Shown one piece after another: positions 26,371 to 35,791 of a DNA stretch of 64,000 bases; within the stretch, counting starts at the first letter, position 1; each line of letters starts with the position of its first letter. The notes under the pieces were generated by a model. That model saw only the letters and a list, made by a program, of their open reading frames with translations, was not told where the DNA came from and did not search any database. The translations under genes and the position numbers were made by a program. Origin of the DNA: Halosimplex salinum (GTDB taxonomy: Archaea; Halobacteriota; Halobacteria; Halobacteriales; Haloarculaceae); contig NZ_QWGG01000002.1 in the NCBI RefSeq assembly GCF_003730195.1, positions 186,001-250,000 of the forward strand. The letters are read 5' to 3'.

Positions 26371-26994
26371 GTGACGACACGCGACGAGGTGGCACGGCGG
26401 CTCGTCCACGCCAGCGGGACAGCGGTGCCGCTCGCGTACCTGTTCGTGCCCGCGTTCGAGTGGCGCCACGTCCAGGCGCTGCTGGTCGCCGGCCTCGGCG
26501 TCGCGCTCGTCCTCGAAGTCGTCCGCCTCGTCGTCGGCCTCGACTGGTGGATCTACGAGAAGCTCACCCGCGAGTACGAACAGGACAACCTCGCCGGCTA
26601 CTTCCTGGCCGTGTTCAGCATGGCCGTCGTCGCGCTGGCGTTCCCGCCGACGACCGAGACCATCGTCCCCGGCCTCGACCCGTCCGACGTGGCCGTCCCC
26701 GCGCTGTTGATGCTGACTATCGCCGACCCCGTCAGCGGCCTGCTGGGTTCCGGGGAGCTACGGACGGCCAAGGACGTGACCGTCCTGCTCGTCACCTTCG
26801 CCGTCGCGACCCTGCTCGCGGTGCCGTTCGTCCCGCCGCTGGCGGCAGTGCTCGGCGGCGCGGCCGCGACCCTCGCCGACGGGATCAAGCCCGTTATCCG
26901 CGGCTACGTGGTCGACGACAACTTCTCGATCCCGCTCGCCAGCGCCGTCGTCATGTACGTCGCCGTCGAACTCCTGCCCGCCAGCCCGGTCTGA
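26371..26994 (+). CDS. Dolichol kinase / CDP-alcohol-type membrane protein
   Basis: A 207-residue membrane protein with about six helices, starting VTTRDEVARRLVHASGTAVPLAYL. The cytidylyltransferase/dolichol-kinase signature is visible as TIADPVSGLLG...TAKDVTVLLVTF...AATLADGIKP. Homologues phosphorylate polyprenols for N-glycosylation or lipid synthesis. It uses a GTG start one base after the glyS stop, so it belongs to the same operon. Confidence 0.8.
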   Translation: MTTRDEVARRLVHASGTAVPLAYLFVPAFEWRHVQALLVAGLGVALVLEVVRLVVGLDWWIYEKLTREYEQDNLAGYFLAVFSMAVVALAFPPTTETIVPGLDPSDVAVPALLMLTIADPVSGLLGSGELRTAKDVTVLLVTFAVATLLAVPFVPPLAAVLGGAAATLADGIKPVIRGYVVDDNFSIPLASAVVMYVAVELLPASPV

Positions 26995-27024
26995 GCGGCC
27001 GACGCGCGTTCCGGTCGTCCCGCC

Positions 27025-27318
27025 TCATTCGACCTGATACCGCAGGAGCCCGCCGACCTCGAACGGCTCCGCGAAGCGCGCGCCCCGCTCGCCGTCGTCC
27101 GGGACGACGAGCGTCTCGCCGCCCTGCTCCGCGACGTCGGACTCGATCTCCGTCCGGCGCTGGACCGGAACGTCCGCGGAAACGAGCGCGGTGTCTACCG
27201 CGCCGTACTCGACGGCCCGGTCGATGTCGTCGCTGCCGTAGGCGACCCGATCACCGTCGCGGAGGCGCGCGAAGAAGTCGTCGAGCGACCGCGTAAAGTC
27301 GGTTTCGCGAGCGTATGA
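27025..27318 (-). pseudogene. pelA: 3' remnant of the mRNA surveillance gene pelota
   Basis: The minus strand between 27318 and 27025 encodes an uninterrupted Pelota/eRF1 domain 3: ETDFTRSLDDFFARL, then RVAYGSDDIDRAVEYGAVDT, ALVSAD, DVAEQGGETLVVPDD and the C-terminus VGGLLRYQVE, stop TGA. Intact Pelota is about 350 residues; domains 1 and 2 are absent. The frame stays open upstream only to a TAG at 27390-27388 and contains no ATG, GTG or TTG, so there is no usable start. Pelota rescues stalled ribosomes with aEF1alpha/ABCE1. Whether an intact copy exists elsewhere cannot be seen. Confidence 0.75.
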
Positions 27319-27398
27319 TAGTATGACACAGCAAGGTCGCGGTTCGGGCTTGCCACGGCAGGCCCGGCGCTCTTGCTCGAACCGCGGCTACGACGACC

Positions 27399-27722
27399 AT
27401 GCTCGAAGACCCGAACTGGCAGGACTACCTCGGCGAGACCGTCTCCGACCGCGGGAAGCCGATCGGGACGGTCGTCGACTACGACGACGAAGTGGGCGAG
27501 TTCTATCTCGAACCCTCGCCCGAGATCGACGCGAACACGTGGGACGGGCTGGGCTGGGGCGACCACGCCGAGTACGACGTGAACTGGGAGGACGTGAACT
27601 ACGAGCGCTGGCAGAACGGGGAGTCCGACCTCCCCGTCGACTACGACGAGTGGCCCTGCACGCTCCCGAACGCCCGGCTGGAGGACAGCGAAGACGGCCT
27701 CGCGCTCGTCGATCTGCCCTGA
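27399..27722 (+). CDS. Acidic hypothetical protein, PRC-barrel-like N-terminus
   Basis: A 107-residue, strongly acidic, Trp- and Asn-rich protein starting MLEDPNWQDYLGETVSDRG. The segment GKPIGTVVDYDDEVGEFYLEP resembles the PRC-barrel strand pattern. The rest (WDGLGWGDHAEYDVNWEDVNYERW) is not a domain I recognise. Composition is typical of haloarchaeal cytoplasmic proteins. It lies 90 bp upstream of hef on the same strand. Function unknown. Confidence 0.7.
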   Translation: MLEDPNWQDYLGETVSDRGKPIGTVVDYDDEVGEFYLEPSPEIDANTWDGLGWGDHAEYDVNWEDVNYERWQNGESDLPVDYDEWPCTLPNARLEDSEDGLALVDLP

Positions 27723-27815
27723 GCCGTCCGGGCGACAGCGGCCGCGGAGCACGCCGGTTTCACTTCCACCGCGCTACCTGAAGGCTTAACCGCGGGGGCG
27801 GCCAACCCCAGACAA

Positions 27816-30371
27816 ATGGCGACGACCGACGAGGGAGACGGCATCGAGGGGCCGCTCCTGGTCGACGGATTCCTCGAGGACCGGGGCTACCAGCGCCAGC
27901 TGGCCGAGGCGGCCCTGCGCACGCACACGCTGGTCTGTCTCCCGACCGGACTCGGGAAGACGGCGGTCAGCCTGCTGGTCACCGCCGAGCGACTGGCCGG
28001 CGACGTGGTCAACAAGTCCCTCCTGCTCGCTCCGACCAAACCCCTCGTCCAGCAACACGCCGACTTCTACCGCGAGGCCCTGGAGGTCCCCGACGACGAG
28101 ATCGTCGTCTACACCGGCGACACCCGCCCCGACGCCCGCGCCGACCTCTGGTCGGGCGCCCGGGTCGTCGTCGCGACCCCGGAAGTCGTCGAGAACGATC
28201 TGGTGGGATCGCGGATCGATCTGTCCGACGTGGTCCACTGCACGTTCGACGAGTGCCACCGCGCGACCGGCGACTACGCGTACAACTACATCGCGGAGCG
28301 CTACCACGAACAGGCCCGCGATGCGCTCGCGACCGGGATGAGCGCCTCCCCCGGCGACGACGAGGAGGCCATCCTCGAAGTGTGTCACAACCTCGGGCTC
28401 CGGCAGGTCGAGGTGATGACCGAGGACGACGCCGACGTTGACGCCTACACCCACGAGACGAGCGTCGACTGGGAGCGCATCGAACTCCCGGAGACGGTCG
28501 TCGAGATCCGCGACGCGCTCAACGACGTCATCCAGGAGCGCCTCTCGAAGCTGAAGAAACTCGGCGTGACCAACACCAGCCAGCCGGACGTGTCCGAACG
28601 CGAGATCCAGAAGATCCAGGGGAAGCTCCGGGAGCTGATGAACAACGACCAGTCAGAGGGGTACGAGGGGATGAGCCTGCTGGCGGAGGTGCGGAAGATC
28701 CGGACCGCAGTCACCTACGCGGAGACCCAGAGCGTGGAGAGCCTCCGCCGGTACTTCGAGCGCCAGAAGCAGGCCGCCCGGTCGTCCGGGGCGTCGAAGG
28801 CCGACCAGCGGATGATCTCCGAGCCCAAGGTTCGAGAGGCGATCCGGCGAGCCGAGGACTACGACGACCTGCACCCGAAGTTCCGCCGGACGCGGATGCT
28901 GATAGCCCAGACGCTCGGCATCGAAGGCGGAGAGCGCGTCATCGTCTTCACGGAGTCCCGGGACACCGCCGAGACGCTGACGGACTTCCTGAACGAGCAC
29001 TTCACGGCCCGGAAGTTCGTCGGCCAGTCCGACACGGAGGGCAGCGACGGGATGACCCAGACCCAGCAACAGGACACGCTCGACGAGTTCCGCGCCGGCG
29101 AGTTCGAGGTGCTCGTGTCGACCTCCGTGGCCGAGGAGGGCCTCGACGTTCCCGAAGTCGACCTCGTACTCTTCTACGAACCAGTCCCGACCGCCATCCG
29201 GGCGATCCAGCGCAAGGGCCGAACCGGGCGCCAGACCGAGGGCGCCGTGTCGGTCCTCCTCGCCGAGGACACCCGCGACGAGGCGTACTTCTGGAAGGCC
29301 CGCAACGACCAGAAGCGCATGCGCGAGGAACTGCGCTCGCTGAAGTCGATCACCGGCGAGATCGAGAGCGAACTCACCAGCCAGACGCAGGTCGCCGAGT
29401 TCGACGAGGGCGGGAGCGAATCGGTGAACGCGGGCGAGTCCGCTGCACACGAAACGGGGGGCGAAACCGCATCTACCGGCGGTGACTCCGTATCCGAAAC
29501 CGACGACTCCGCAACCGAAGCGGCGGAGTCCGCAACCGACGGTGAGGAATCGTCAGCGTCCGACGGCGAAGTCGCAACCGCCTCGAAAGCGACCGACGAC
29601 GGCGACGGACAGGCGGGGCTCGACGCGTTCGCGGGGGACGACGATTCGGCGACGGAATCCGCGGACCGGGACGACCCGGAGGGCGAGATCGCGACCGCCA
29701 GCGCCGACGACGAGGAGTCCGTGGAGGTCGTGGTCGACCAGCGCGAACTCGACGCGGCCATCGCGAAGGACCTCTCGCGGAAGGACGAAGTGGAGACTCG
29801 CCTGGAGACGCTGGCGGTCGGCGACTACGTGCTCTCCGACCGGGTGGTCGTCGAGCGAAAGACCGTCTCGGACTTCCTCGACACGCTCACCGGCGGTGAC
29901 GAGCGCTCGATGTTCGAGCAGGTCAAAGACGCGACGCGCTACTACGCCCGTCCGATCGTGGTGATCGAGGGCGAGGACCTCTACGGCGAACGGAACGTCC
30001 ATCCGAACGCGATCAGGGGCGCGCTGGCCTCGCTCGCGGTCGACTTCGGCGCGAGCGTCCTCCGAACGACCGACGAGGACGAGACCACCGAGCTACTCTC
30101 GGTGATCGCCGCCCGCGAGCAGGAGGACGAGGACCGAACGGTGAGCGTCCACGGCGAGAAGAGCTCGAAGACACTCGCCGAACAGCAGGAGTACGTCGTC
30201 GCCAGCGTCGCCGAAGTCGGCCCCGTCACCGCCGAGTCACTCCTGGCCGAGTTCGGGAGCGTCGAAGCGGTCCTGACCGCCGACGCCGACGAGTTGCAGA
30301 CGGCCGACGGCGTCGGCGAGGTGACCGCCGAACGGATACGCGAAGTGGTAGGAAGCGACTACGACGGGTGA
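27816..30371 (+). CDS. hef: Hef helicase/nuclease (XPF/FANCM-like)
   Basis: An 851-residue DNA repair protein that remodels and cleaves stalled forks. The N-terminal SF2 helicase has Walker A PTGLGKT (43-49), a DECH box (FDECHRATGDY) and motif VI QRKGRTGRQ. A long Ser/Thr/Asp/Glu-rich linker (about 530-650) is longer than in thermophilic Hef. The XPF nuclease follows with VVDQRELDAAI, GDYVLSDRVVVERKTVSDFLD (ERKxxxD catalytic motif) and tandem helix-hairpin-helix motifs at the C-terminus (AEVGPVTAESLLAEFGSVEAVL). A TATA-like ggcttaacc is about 27-33 nt before ATG 27816. Confidence 0.96.
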   Translation: MATTDEGDGIEGPLLVDGFLEDRGYQRQLAEAALRTHTLVCLPTGLGKTAVSLLVTAERLAGDVVNKSLLLAPTKPLVQQHADFYREALEVPDDEIVVYTGDTRPDARADLWSGARVVVATPEVVENDLVGSRIDLSDVVHCTFDECHRATGDYAYNYIAERYHEQARDALATGMSASPGDDEEAILEVCHNLGLRQVEVMTEDDADVDAYTHETSVDWERIELPETVVEIRDALNDVIQERLSKLKKLGVTNTSQPDVSEREIQKIQGKLRELMNNDQSEGYEGMSLLAEVRKIRTAVTYAETQSVESLRRYFERQKQAARSSGASKADQRMISEPKVREAIRRAEDYDDLHPKFRRTRMLIAQTLGIEGGERVIVFTESRDTAETLTDFLNEHFTARKFVGQSDTEGSDGMTQTQQQDTLDEFRAGEFEVLVSTSVAEEGLDVPEVDLVLFYEPVPTAIRAIQRKGRTGRQTEGAVSVLLAEDTRDEAYFWKARNDQKRMREELRSLKSITGEIESELTSQTQVAEFDEGGSESVNAGESAAHETGGETASTGGDSVSETDDSATEAAESATDGEESSASDGEVATASKATDDGDGQAGLDAFAGDDDSATESADRDDPEGEIATASADDEESVEVVVDQRELDAAIAKDLSRKDEVETRLETLAVGDYVLSDRVVVERKTVSDFLDTLTGGDERSMFEQVKDATRYYARPIVVIEGEDLYGERNVHPNAIRGALASLAVDFGASVLRTTDEDETTELLSVIAAREQEDEDRTVSVHGEKSSKTLAEQQEYVVASVAEVGPVTAESLLAEFGSVEAVLTADADELQTADGVGEVTAERIREVVGSDYDG

Positions 30372-30417
30372 TCGTCCGGCCGAACCGCCGGAAATCGGGG
30401 AGTCCGCCCCGGCCAGA

Positions 30418-30443
30418 CACCCCTTCGTTTCGAGTCGAGATTC
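30418..30443 (+). promoter_or_regulatory. Isolated origin-recognition-box-like sequence
   Basis: caccccttcgtttcgagtcg... matches the boxes at the origin (37231-37254 and reverse complement of 37531-37558) at most positions, including ccccttcgtttcgagt. It lies in the hef-redoxin intergenic gap, 6.8 kb from the origin. Binding is inferred only. Confidence 0.4.
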
Positions 30444-30503
30444 TGACCGATCACAACAACGATTACCCCCGGGTTCAATGTTGATACTGCCAGGGGGCAA
30501 TAA

Positions 30504-31034
30504 ATGAGCGACGGCATGCAATGGATAGTCAGGTTCGAGTTGCCGAACGGGGGGCCAGGGCCGGCCACGGTCGCGAGCGACGATCTCGCGGCCGAGTTCG
30601 ACGCCGTGGTCGTACTCCTGTTGCGAGACCACTACTGTCAGGTATCACGGGAACGGGCCTCGGCGTACAGCGACGCGTTCGGCCAGTTCGCCGCGGAAGA
30701 CGTCGCCGTCGTCGGCGCGCTCTCGGACACGGAGGAGCGCGCGGGCTACTGGCGCAAGCGCTACGATCTCGACTACCCAGTCCTCGCGGACTCCTCGGAG
30801 GGGCCGTCGGCCGCCGAGGCCGACGCCGGGGCCGCGACCGCGATGACCGACGGGACGCCGCGGTTCGACGCCTTCTCGGACATCGAGCTGGGCGTCGACA
30901 CGCTGCCGGGGATCGGCGTCCTCGACACGCGTTCGAAGTATCCGCGACTCGTCCACTCCGAGGGCGGCGAGACCCTCCAGGAGTGTCCGACTCCCGAGGA
31001 GGCGCTCGACGCCGCGCTCGAAGCGATCGCGTAG
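30504..31034 (+). CDS. Thioredoxin-fold redoxin (AhpC/TSA-like)
   Basis: A 176-residue protein with a peroxiredoxin-like pattern. The strand DAVVVLLLRDHYCQVSRE places a single Cys at C45 where the peroxidatic Cys is expected, followed by AFGQFAAEDVAVVGALSDTEERAGYWRKRYDLDYPVLADSS. The canonical TxxC context is changed to HYC, so activity is uncertain. A small insert (SEGPSAAEADAGAATAM) is atypical. It probably acts in thiol-based detoxification. The gene is monocistronic. Confidence 0.72.
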   Translation: MSDGMQWIVRFELPNGGPGPATVASDDLAAEFDAVVVLLLRDHYCQVSRERASAYSDAFGQFAAEDVAVVGALSDTEERAGYWRKRYDLDYPVLADSSEGPSAAEADAGAATAMTDGTPRFDAFSDIELGVDTLPGIGVLDTRSKYPRLVHSEGGETLQECPTPEEALDAALEAIA

Positions 31035-31072
31035 AAGCGCGAGAAACGGGGGACTCGACGGAGCTTTTCGAT

Positions 31073-31807
31073 TCAGTACGAACCCGACAGCGCCGACAGC
31101 GTCTCGGCCGCCTCGCGAGCGGCCGCGAGGTGGTCGCGTGCGCGGCGCGGATCGTCGCAGTTCTCGGCGCGCTCGGCGTGCGTACGGAGCGTGCGGACCA
31201 GCGACGCGCGCGCCGCGCCGAACTCCTCGTCGGTACTCCCCTGCGTCGACGGGGCCGTCGGCTGCCCGTCACGTCCCGTCGACGGAGCGGGCGCGGGCTG
31301 TGACTGCGGCTGGTCCCGCTGTGAACCAGTTCCCGCGGTCTCCGCGGATTCGTCGGCGCCGGCCGGCGAGTCGTCGGCCGTCTGTCGGTCGGCGTTCGCG
31401 TTCGCGTTGCCCGCGGTGTCGCTCCCGGTCTGTACCGCGGGGCCGTCGGGCTGTTTGATCTCGATGTGGTCGGGCGACGCCGCGTCGGCGTTCTCGTCTC
31501 CGTTGGCCGCGTTCGCCGCCTGGCCGTCGGCATCTCCGCCGGTCCGGGCCGCCTCTTCGTCGGCTCCTTCGCCGGCTTCGGCTTCCATCGCGTCCTCGTT
31601 CGTCACGACCTGCTGGCAGGTGGGACAGAACTCGTCGCCGTCGTAGCGGAAGATGGGGTCGCCGCAGTTGTTACAGTGGGCGTTCGTCATCGTCGCGCCC
31701 TTCAGGAGGAGGTCGCTCATCCGCTCGCTCGCCTCCCGTTTCTGCTGGTCCTGCTCGTACTTCTCGCGAAGCCGCTCGCGCTCGGCTTCCTTGTCGAAGT
31801 CGCTCAT
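31073..31807 (-). CDS. Zinc-ribbon protein, Sjogren's autoantigen p27 family
   Basis: A 244-residue protein with a charged N-terminal helix (EAERERLREKYEQDQQKREASERM), then MSDLLLKGATMTNAHC and a zinc ribbon CNNCGDPIFRYDGDEFCPTC. This is the archaeal SSSCA1/autoantigen p27 domain. The middle (about 75-180) is low-complexity Ala/Asp/Gln; the C-terminus is helical (SLVRTLRTHAERAENCDDPRRARDHLAAAREAAETL). Function unknown. ATG 31807 has a TTTTTG box about 25-30 nt upstream. It is divergent from mdh. Confidence 0.82.
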   Translation of the reverse strand: MSDFDKEAERERLREKYEQDQQKREASERMSDLLLKGATMTNAHCNNCGDPIFRYDGDEFCPTCQQVVTNEDAMEAEAGEGADEEAARTGGDADGQAANAANGDENADAASPDHIEIKQPDGPAVQTGSDTAGNANANADRQTADDSPAGADESAETAGTGSQRDQPQSQPAPAPSTGRDGQPTAPSTQGSTDEEFGAARASLVRTLRTHAERAENCDDPRRARDHLAAAREAAETLSALSGSY

Positions 31808-31968
31808 ACCCGTACGATACCAGCGCCCGCCAAAAAGGCCGTCGCCACGTGCGGCCGCGAGATGTACAACATATATCGACGCCTGTCGAACACAGAATGG
31901 ACGTTTGACGGGGAAACGAGCGGGTTCCGATAGTTTTACCCCCTCAACGTGGGAACAAATCACGTGGT

Positions 31969-32892
31969 ATGACGAAAGTTAGCATCGTCGGTGCGGCAGG
32001 CACCGTCGGGGCGGCAGCGGGGTACAATCTGGCCCTTCGGGACATCGTCGACGACCTGGTGTTCGTGGACATCCCGGACCAGGAGGACGTCACGATCGGC
32101 CAGGCCGCGGACGCCAACCACGGCGTGGCCTACGACTCGAACACGACCGTCCGGCAGGGCACCTACGAGGACACGGCCGGGTCGGACGTCGTCGTCATCA
32201 CGGCCGGCATCCCGCGCCAGCCCGGTCAGACGCGCATCGACCTCGCGGGCGACAACGCGCCGATCATGGACGACATCGGCTCCTCGATCGCCGAGCACAA
32301 CGACGACTTCGTCACCGTCACGACCTCAAACCCGGTGGACCTGTTGAACCGCCACCTCTACGAGACGGGCGAGCGCGCACGCGAGAAAGTGGTCGGCTTC
32401 GGCGGCCGACTCGACTCCGCGCGCTTCCGGTACGTCCTCTCCGAGCGCTTCGACACGCAGGTCGGCAACGTCGAGGCCACCATCCTCGGCGAACACGGCG
32501 ACGCCCAGGTCCCCGTGTTCTCGAAGGTCCGCGTCGACGGCCGCGACCCCGAGTTCTCCGCCGACGAGCGCGACGAGATCCTCGAAGACCTCCAGGAATC
32601 GGCGATGAACGTCATCGAACGCAAGGGCGCGACGCAGTGGGGCCCGGCCACCGGCGTCGCCCACATGGTCGAGGCGATCCTCCGCGACACCGGCGAGGTC
32701 CTCCCCGGCTCCGTCGTCCTCGACGGCGAGTTCGGCTACGAGGACACCGCCTTCGGCGTCCCCGTCAAACTCGGTTCCGACGGCGTCGAAGAGGTCGTCG
32801 AGTGGGAACTGAGCGACTACGAACGGGACCTGATGGACGACGCCGCCGAGAAGCTCTCCGACCAGTACGACCAGCTGACGAGCGACGACTGA
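31969..32892 (+). CDS. mdh: Malate dehydrogenase (LDH-like, halophilic type)
   Basis: Interconverts malate and oxaloacetate with NAD(H) in the citric acid cycle. The 307-residue protein shows the Rossmann start [21 protein letters not shown], the active-site loop region [45 protein letters not shown] and the catalytic His in [15 protein letters not shown]. From memory it is very similar to the Haloarcula marismortui enzyme. A TATA-like agttttacc sits about 28-36 nt before ATG 31969. Confidence 0.97.
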   Translation: MTKVSIVGAAGTVGAAAGYNLALRDIVDDLVFVDIPDQEDVTIGQAADANHGVAYDSNTTVRQGTYEDTAGSDVVVITAGIPRQPGQTRIDLAGDNAPIMDDIGSSIAEHNDDFVTVTTSNPVDLLNRHLYETGERAREKVVGFGGRLDSARFRYVLSERFDTQVGNVEATILGEHGDAQVPVFSKVRVDGRDPEFSADERDEILEDLQESAMNVIERKGATQWGPATGVAHMVEAILRDTGEVLPGSVVLDGEFGYEDTAFGVPVKLGSDGVEEVVEWELSDYERDLMDDAAEKLSDQYDQLTSDD

Positions 32893-33205
32893 CGACGAGC
32901 GCCGGTTCGACGGCGCAGCGTCGCGCCGAGATATCGATTCTCAACCGCTCTGGCGTGGATCGTGAGCGACCCGGTGGTCGTCGCGTCGGCAACCGCCCTC
33001 CAGGGCGTCCTCCGAGACGCGTTCGTTCAGTAGCGATGCCCACTCGTCGACGTGTGAACGCTCTCCGCGCACGGAAACACCTCCGTCGGACGGGGGATCG
33101 CCGTGAGAGAGTATAACGATTGTGCCTGCACGGGGCAAGTTTCGAACCGTCCGAGGGGCGTCCAGGCACCCCCGCGCGGAACGGGTGCCGTGCAGGCAGT
33201 TCCCC
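32893..33205. other. Convergent intergenic region, possible minus-strand small ORF
   Basis: This 313-bp gap separates mdh and the aldehyde dehydrogenase gene. A minus-strand TTG-started frame (33138-32941, MPRAGTIVILSHGDPP...) has somewhat protein-like composition. A TTATACT box inside it could instead drive a shorter frame from a GTG at about 33077 (VRGERSHVDEWASLLNER). I cannot match either to a family. There is no strong terminator. Confidence 0.25.
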
Positions 33206-34720
33206 TCAGAACGGGTAGCGCCGCCGAGTCCGCTGGACGGACACCCACTTCTCCTCGGTGAACTCGCGGATGGCGGCTTCGCCGTTGTAGCGGCCGATAC
33301 CCGAGGCCTTCCGGCCGCCGAACGGGACGTGTGGCTCTTCGTTTATCGGTTGGTCGTTGACGTGAACCATCCCCGCGTCGATGCGGTCCGCGACCGTCTC
33401 CGCCCGCCCGAGGTCGCCGCCGAACACCGCCGCCGCGAGGCCGTACTCCGTGTCGTTCGCGAGTTCGACCGCCTCCTCGTCGTTCGCGAACGGGATCACC
33501 GGCGCTACCGGCCCGAAGTGCTCGTTGCAGGCGGCCGGCATATCGTTCGCCGCGTCGGATAGCACCGTCGGCGCGACGACGAGCGAGTCGGTGACTCCCC
33601 CCAAGTCGACCGTCTCGCCCCCCGTTTCGAGTGCGGCACCGGCTTCGACGGTGTCCTCGACGAATCCGAGCACGCTGTCGCGCTGTCGCTCGTCGATCAG
33701 CGGCCCGACGACGGTCTCGTCGTCGTGCGCGCTCCCGACCGGCAAGTCCTCGAAGCGGCGGACGAGTCGGTCGACGTAGTCGTCGGCGAGCGACTCGTGG
33801 ACGAGGTGGCGGTTGATCGAGATACACGCCTGCCCGCTGTGATACACCGTGCCGTAGACACCCGCGTCGACCGCGGCGTCGAGATCCGCGTCGTCGAGCA
33901 CGACGAACGGCGCGTTCCCCCCGAGTTCGAGTGCGGGGAGCGCGAGCGACTCGACCGCCCGCTTCCCGACGCGTTTCCCCACCTCGGTCGACCCGGTGAA
34001 CGCGACAACGTCGGCCGCGCTGTGCCCAGTTATCGGGTCTCCGACAGTTTCGTCGCGACCCGTCACGACGTTCAGAAGGCCCGGGTCGAGCCCCGCTTCC
34101 TCGAAGAGTCGGGCGATGGCGAGTCCACCCGAAACCGGCGTCGCGGGCGCGGGTTTCAGGACGACGGCGTTGCCCAGCGCGAGCGCCGGGAGGACCGCCC
34201 GGGCGGCGAGACTGAGCGGGAAGTTCCACGGCGTGACGACCGTGACGACCCCCGCCGGGACGCGCTTGACCTGGTTGTCCTTCCCCGGAATGAGCGAGTC
34301 CTTGTACTCCCCCGACAGCCTGGTCGGGAGGCTCGCTGCCTCCCGTGCGACGCCGGTCGCCGTCATCACCTCGAACTTGGCCTTCGTCGCGGCGCTCCCC
34401 GACTCCGCGACGAGCAGCGACTGTATCTCACCGAACTGCGACTCGAGAGCGGCGACGAACGAACGAATCACCGACGCTCGCCGATGGGGCGGCGTCTCTT
34501 CCCACTCCGATTGCGCCGCCTCCGCGGCCGCGTACGCCGCGTCGACGTCCTCGGGCGTCCCCGCTGGAACAGTCGCTATCGACTCTCGCGTCGACGGGTC
34601 CATGACTTCGATGCCGTCCCGGTCCCCCCGTTCGAGCCACTCGCCGTCGACGTACTGGAACCCCCAGTCTGTCCCGGCAGAGAGCGGTCCCTCCGATGGG
34701 TGTGGCGCCTGCTGTGCCAT
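33206..34720 (-). CDS. NAD(P)-dependent aldehyde dehydrogenase
   Basis: A 504-residue ALDH-superfamily enzyme that oxidises an aldehyde to its acid. Seen: TPWNFPLSLAARAVLPALALGNAVVLKPA (cofactor-binding region), FTGSTEVGKRVGK, the general-base Glu in LALPALELGGNAP, the catalytic Cys in HSGQACISINRH and the C-terminal VPFGGRKASGIGR. It resembles the benzaldehyde/vanillin dehydrogenase subgroup, but the substrate is not assignable. ATG 34720 is preferred; the open frame upstream adds a hydrophobic, unconserved extension. Confidence 0.92.
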   Translation of the reverse strand: MAQQAPHPSEGPLSAGTDWGFQYVDGEWLERGDRDGIEVMDPSTRESIATVPAGTPEDVDAAYAAAEAAQSEWEETPPHRRASVIRSFVAALESQFGEIQSLLVAESGSAATKAKFEVMTATGVAREAASLPTRLSGEYKDSLIPGKDNQVKRVPAGVVTVVTPWNFPLSLAARAVLPALALGNAVVLKPAPATPVSGGLAIARLFEEAGLDPGLLNVVTGRDETVGDPITGHSAADVVAFTGSTEVGKRVGKRAVESLALPALELGGNAPFVVLDDADLDAAVDAGVYGTVYHSGQACISINRHLVHESLADDYVDRLVRRFEDLPVGSAHDDETVVGPLIDERQRDSVLGFVEDTVEAGAALETGGETVDLGGVTDSLVVAPTVLSDAANDMPAACNEHFGPVAPVIPFANDEEAVELANDTEYGLAAAVFGGDLGRAETVADRIDAGMVHVNDQPINEEPHVPFGGRKASGIGRYNGEAAIREFTEEKWVSVQRTRRRYPF

Positions 34721-34849
34721 ACGGTATCGTGGCAGCGGAAGCGACAAAAAGATCGTGTTAAATCCGGCGGTCGGTGCGAATGTTGACGGCACCGAAGTGG
34801 ACCGCCACGTCGGGACGTGGTCGGGTCGAACGGTGGCGCAGGAGGATAG

Positions 34850-35785
34850 TCAGGCGTCCGCTTGCCGCCAGGTGTCCGGCACCTGGATGCTGTAGCGACC
34901 GTCTTCCTGGAGGGCGATGATGTACTCCTCGCGGTCGTACAGCTCCATCAGGTTGAGTTCGTACTGTCCGGGTTCGACGACGCGGATGCTCTCGAACTGG
35001 TCGTTGAGCTCCTTCCGGAGTTCCGAGAGTTCCGGGCGGTCGGTCCGCTCGGCGTCCGGTTCGTCCGCAACGGACCGCTCGGCGTCCGGTTCGTCCGCGA
35101 CCGACTGCTCGGACTCGGCGTCGCTGCCGGCGCCGTCGACTGCTGGTTCGTCCGTCGCGGCGTTGGCCGTCGTCGTCTCGGCCGTCTCGGCGACGTCCGC
35201 CGGAGTGTCCGCGAGGCGTCCGGGGTCGTCGGCCATCGACCGGTCGTCGTCCGCCGGCTGGTCGGTCGATTCGCCGCCGTCCGTCTCGGCCGGATCGAAT
35301 CCGTCGGTCCCCGGCATCTCGTCGGGTTCGACGAGCTGCGTGCGGGCGTCGGCCTGGGCCGTGTCCTCGGCCGCCGTGGGGTCGGACTCGGCGACGATGA
35401 TGTCGTCGTCACCGCCGTCGGCCGGTGACTCCCGGCCGTCCGCGCTGGCTGGTCCCGCGGTCTGCTGGGGTGGTTTGGCCCGCGTCGCGTCCTCGCTGGC
35501 TGAGCCGCCGACCAGGTCTCGAACCGTCGCGGCCGCGTTGCCGACCGTTCGGGTCACCGTGTCGCCCGGTCGGTCGGTGGGTTCCGGCGGCGACTCGGCG
35601 ACGGGGTCGGTTCCGCCCGAATCGTCGGTCGGACCCGCGTCGACGGCGCCGCTCTCGCCGGACCCGCCGTCGAAGCCGTCGGGCCGGAACTGGAACTTCG
35701 TGCCGCCACACTCCGGACAGCCCGACAACATCTCCTTCGAGCCGTCGTCGAACGTCCGGTCGCAGTTCGTACACTGGTGGGGCAT
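34850..35785 (-). CDS. oapC: Origin-associated Zn-ribbon protein OapC
   Basis: A 311-residue protein. The N-terminal zinc ribbon (CTNCDRTF...LSGCPECGGTKFQF) is followed by ~190 residues of very acidic low-complexity sequence with an exact SVADEPDAER direct repeat. A conserved C-terminal domain comes last (ELSELRKELNDQFESIRVVEPGQYELNLMELYDREEYIIALQEDGRYSIQVP). The three-gene set oapABC next to oriC and orc1 is a known haloarchaeal arrangement. The biochemical role is unproven. It starts 6 bp after oapB. Confidence 0.85.
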   Translation of the reverse strand: MPHQCTNCDRTFDDGSKEMLSGCPECGGTKFQFRPDGFDGGSGESGAVDAGPTDDSGGTDPVAESPPEPTDRPGDTVTRTVGNAAATVRDLVGGSASEDATRAKPPQQTAGPASADGRESPADGGDDDIIVAESDPTAAEDTAQADARTQLVEPDEMPGTDGFDPAETDGGESTDQPADDDRSMADDPGRLADTPADVAETAETTTANAATDEPAVDGAGSDAESEQSVADEPDAERSVADEPDAERTDRPELSELRKELNDQFESIRVVEPGQYELNLMELYDREEYIIALQEDGRYSIQVPDTWRQADA

Positions 35786-35791
35786 GCCTGG

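Noticed and set aside
32941-33138. 65-codon TTG-started minus-strand gene
   Set aside because: Start codon is rare in haloarchaea, no family match is recognised, and a promoter-like TTATACT lies inside it; described only as a possibility.
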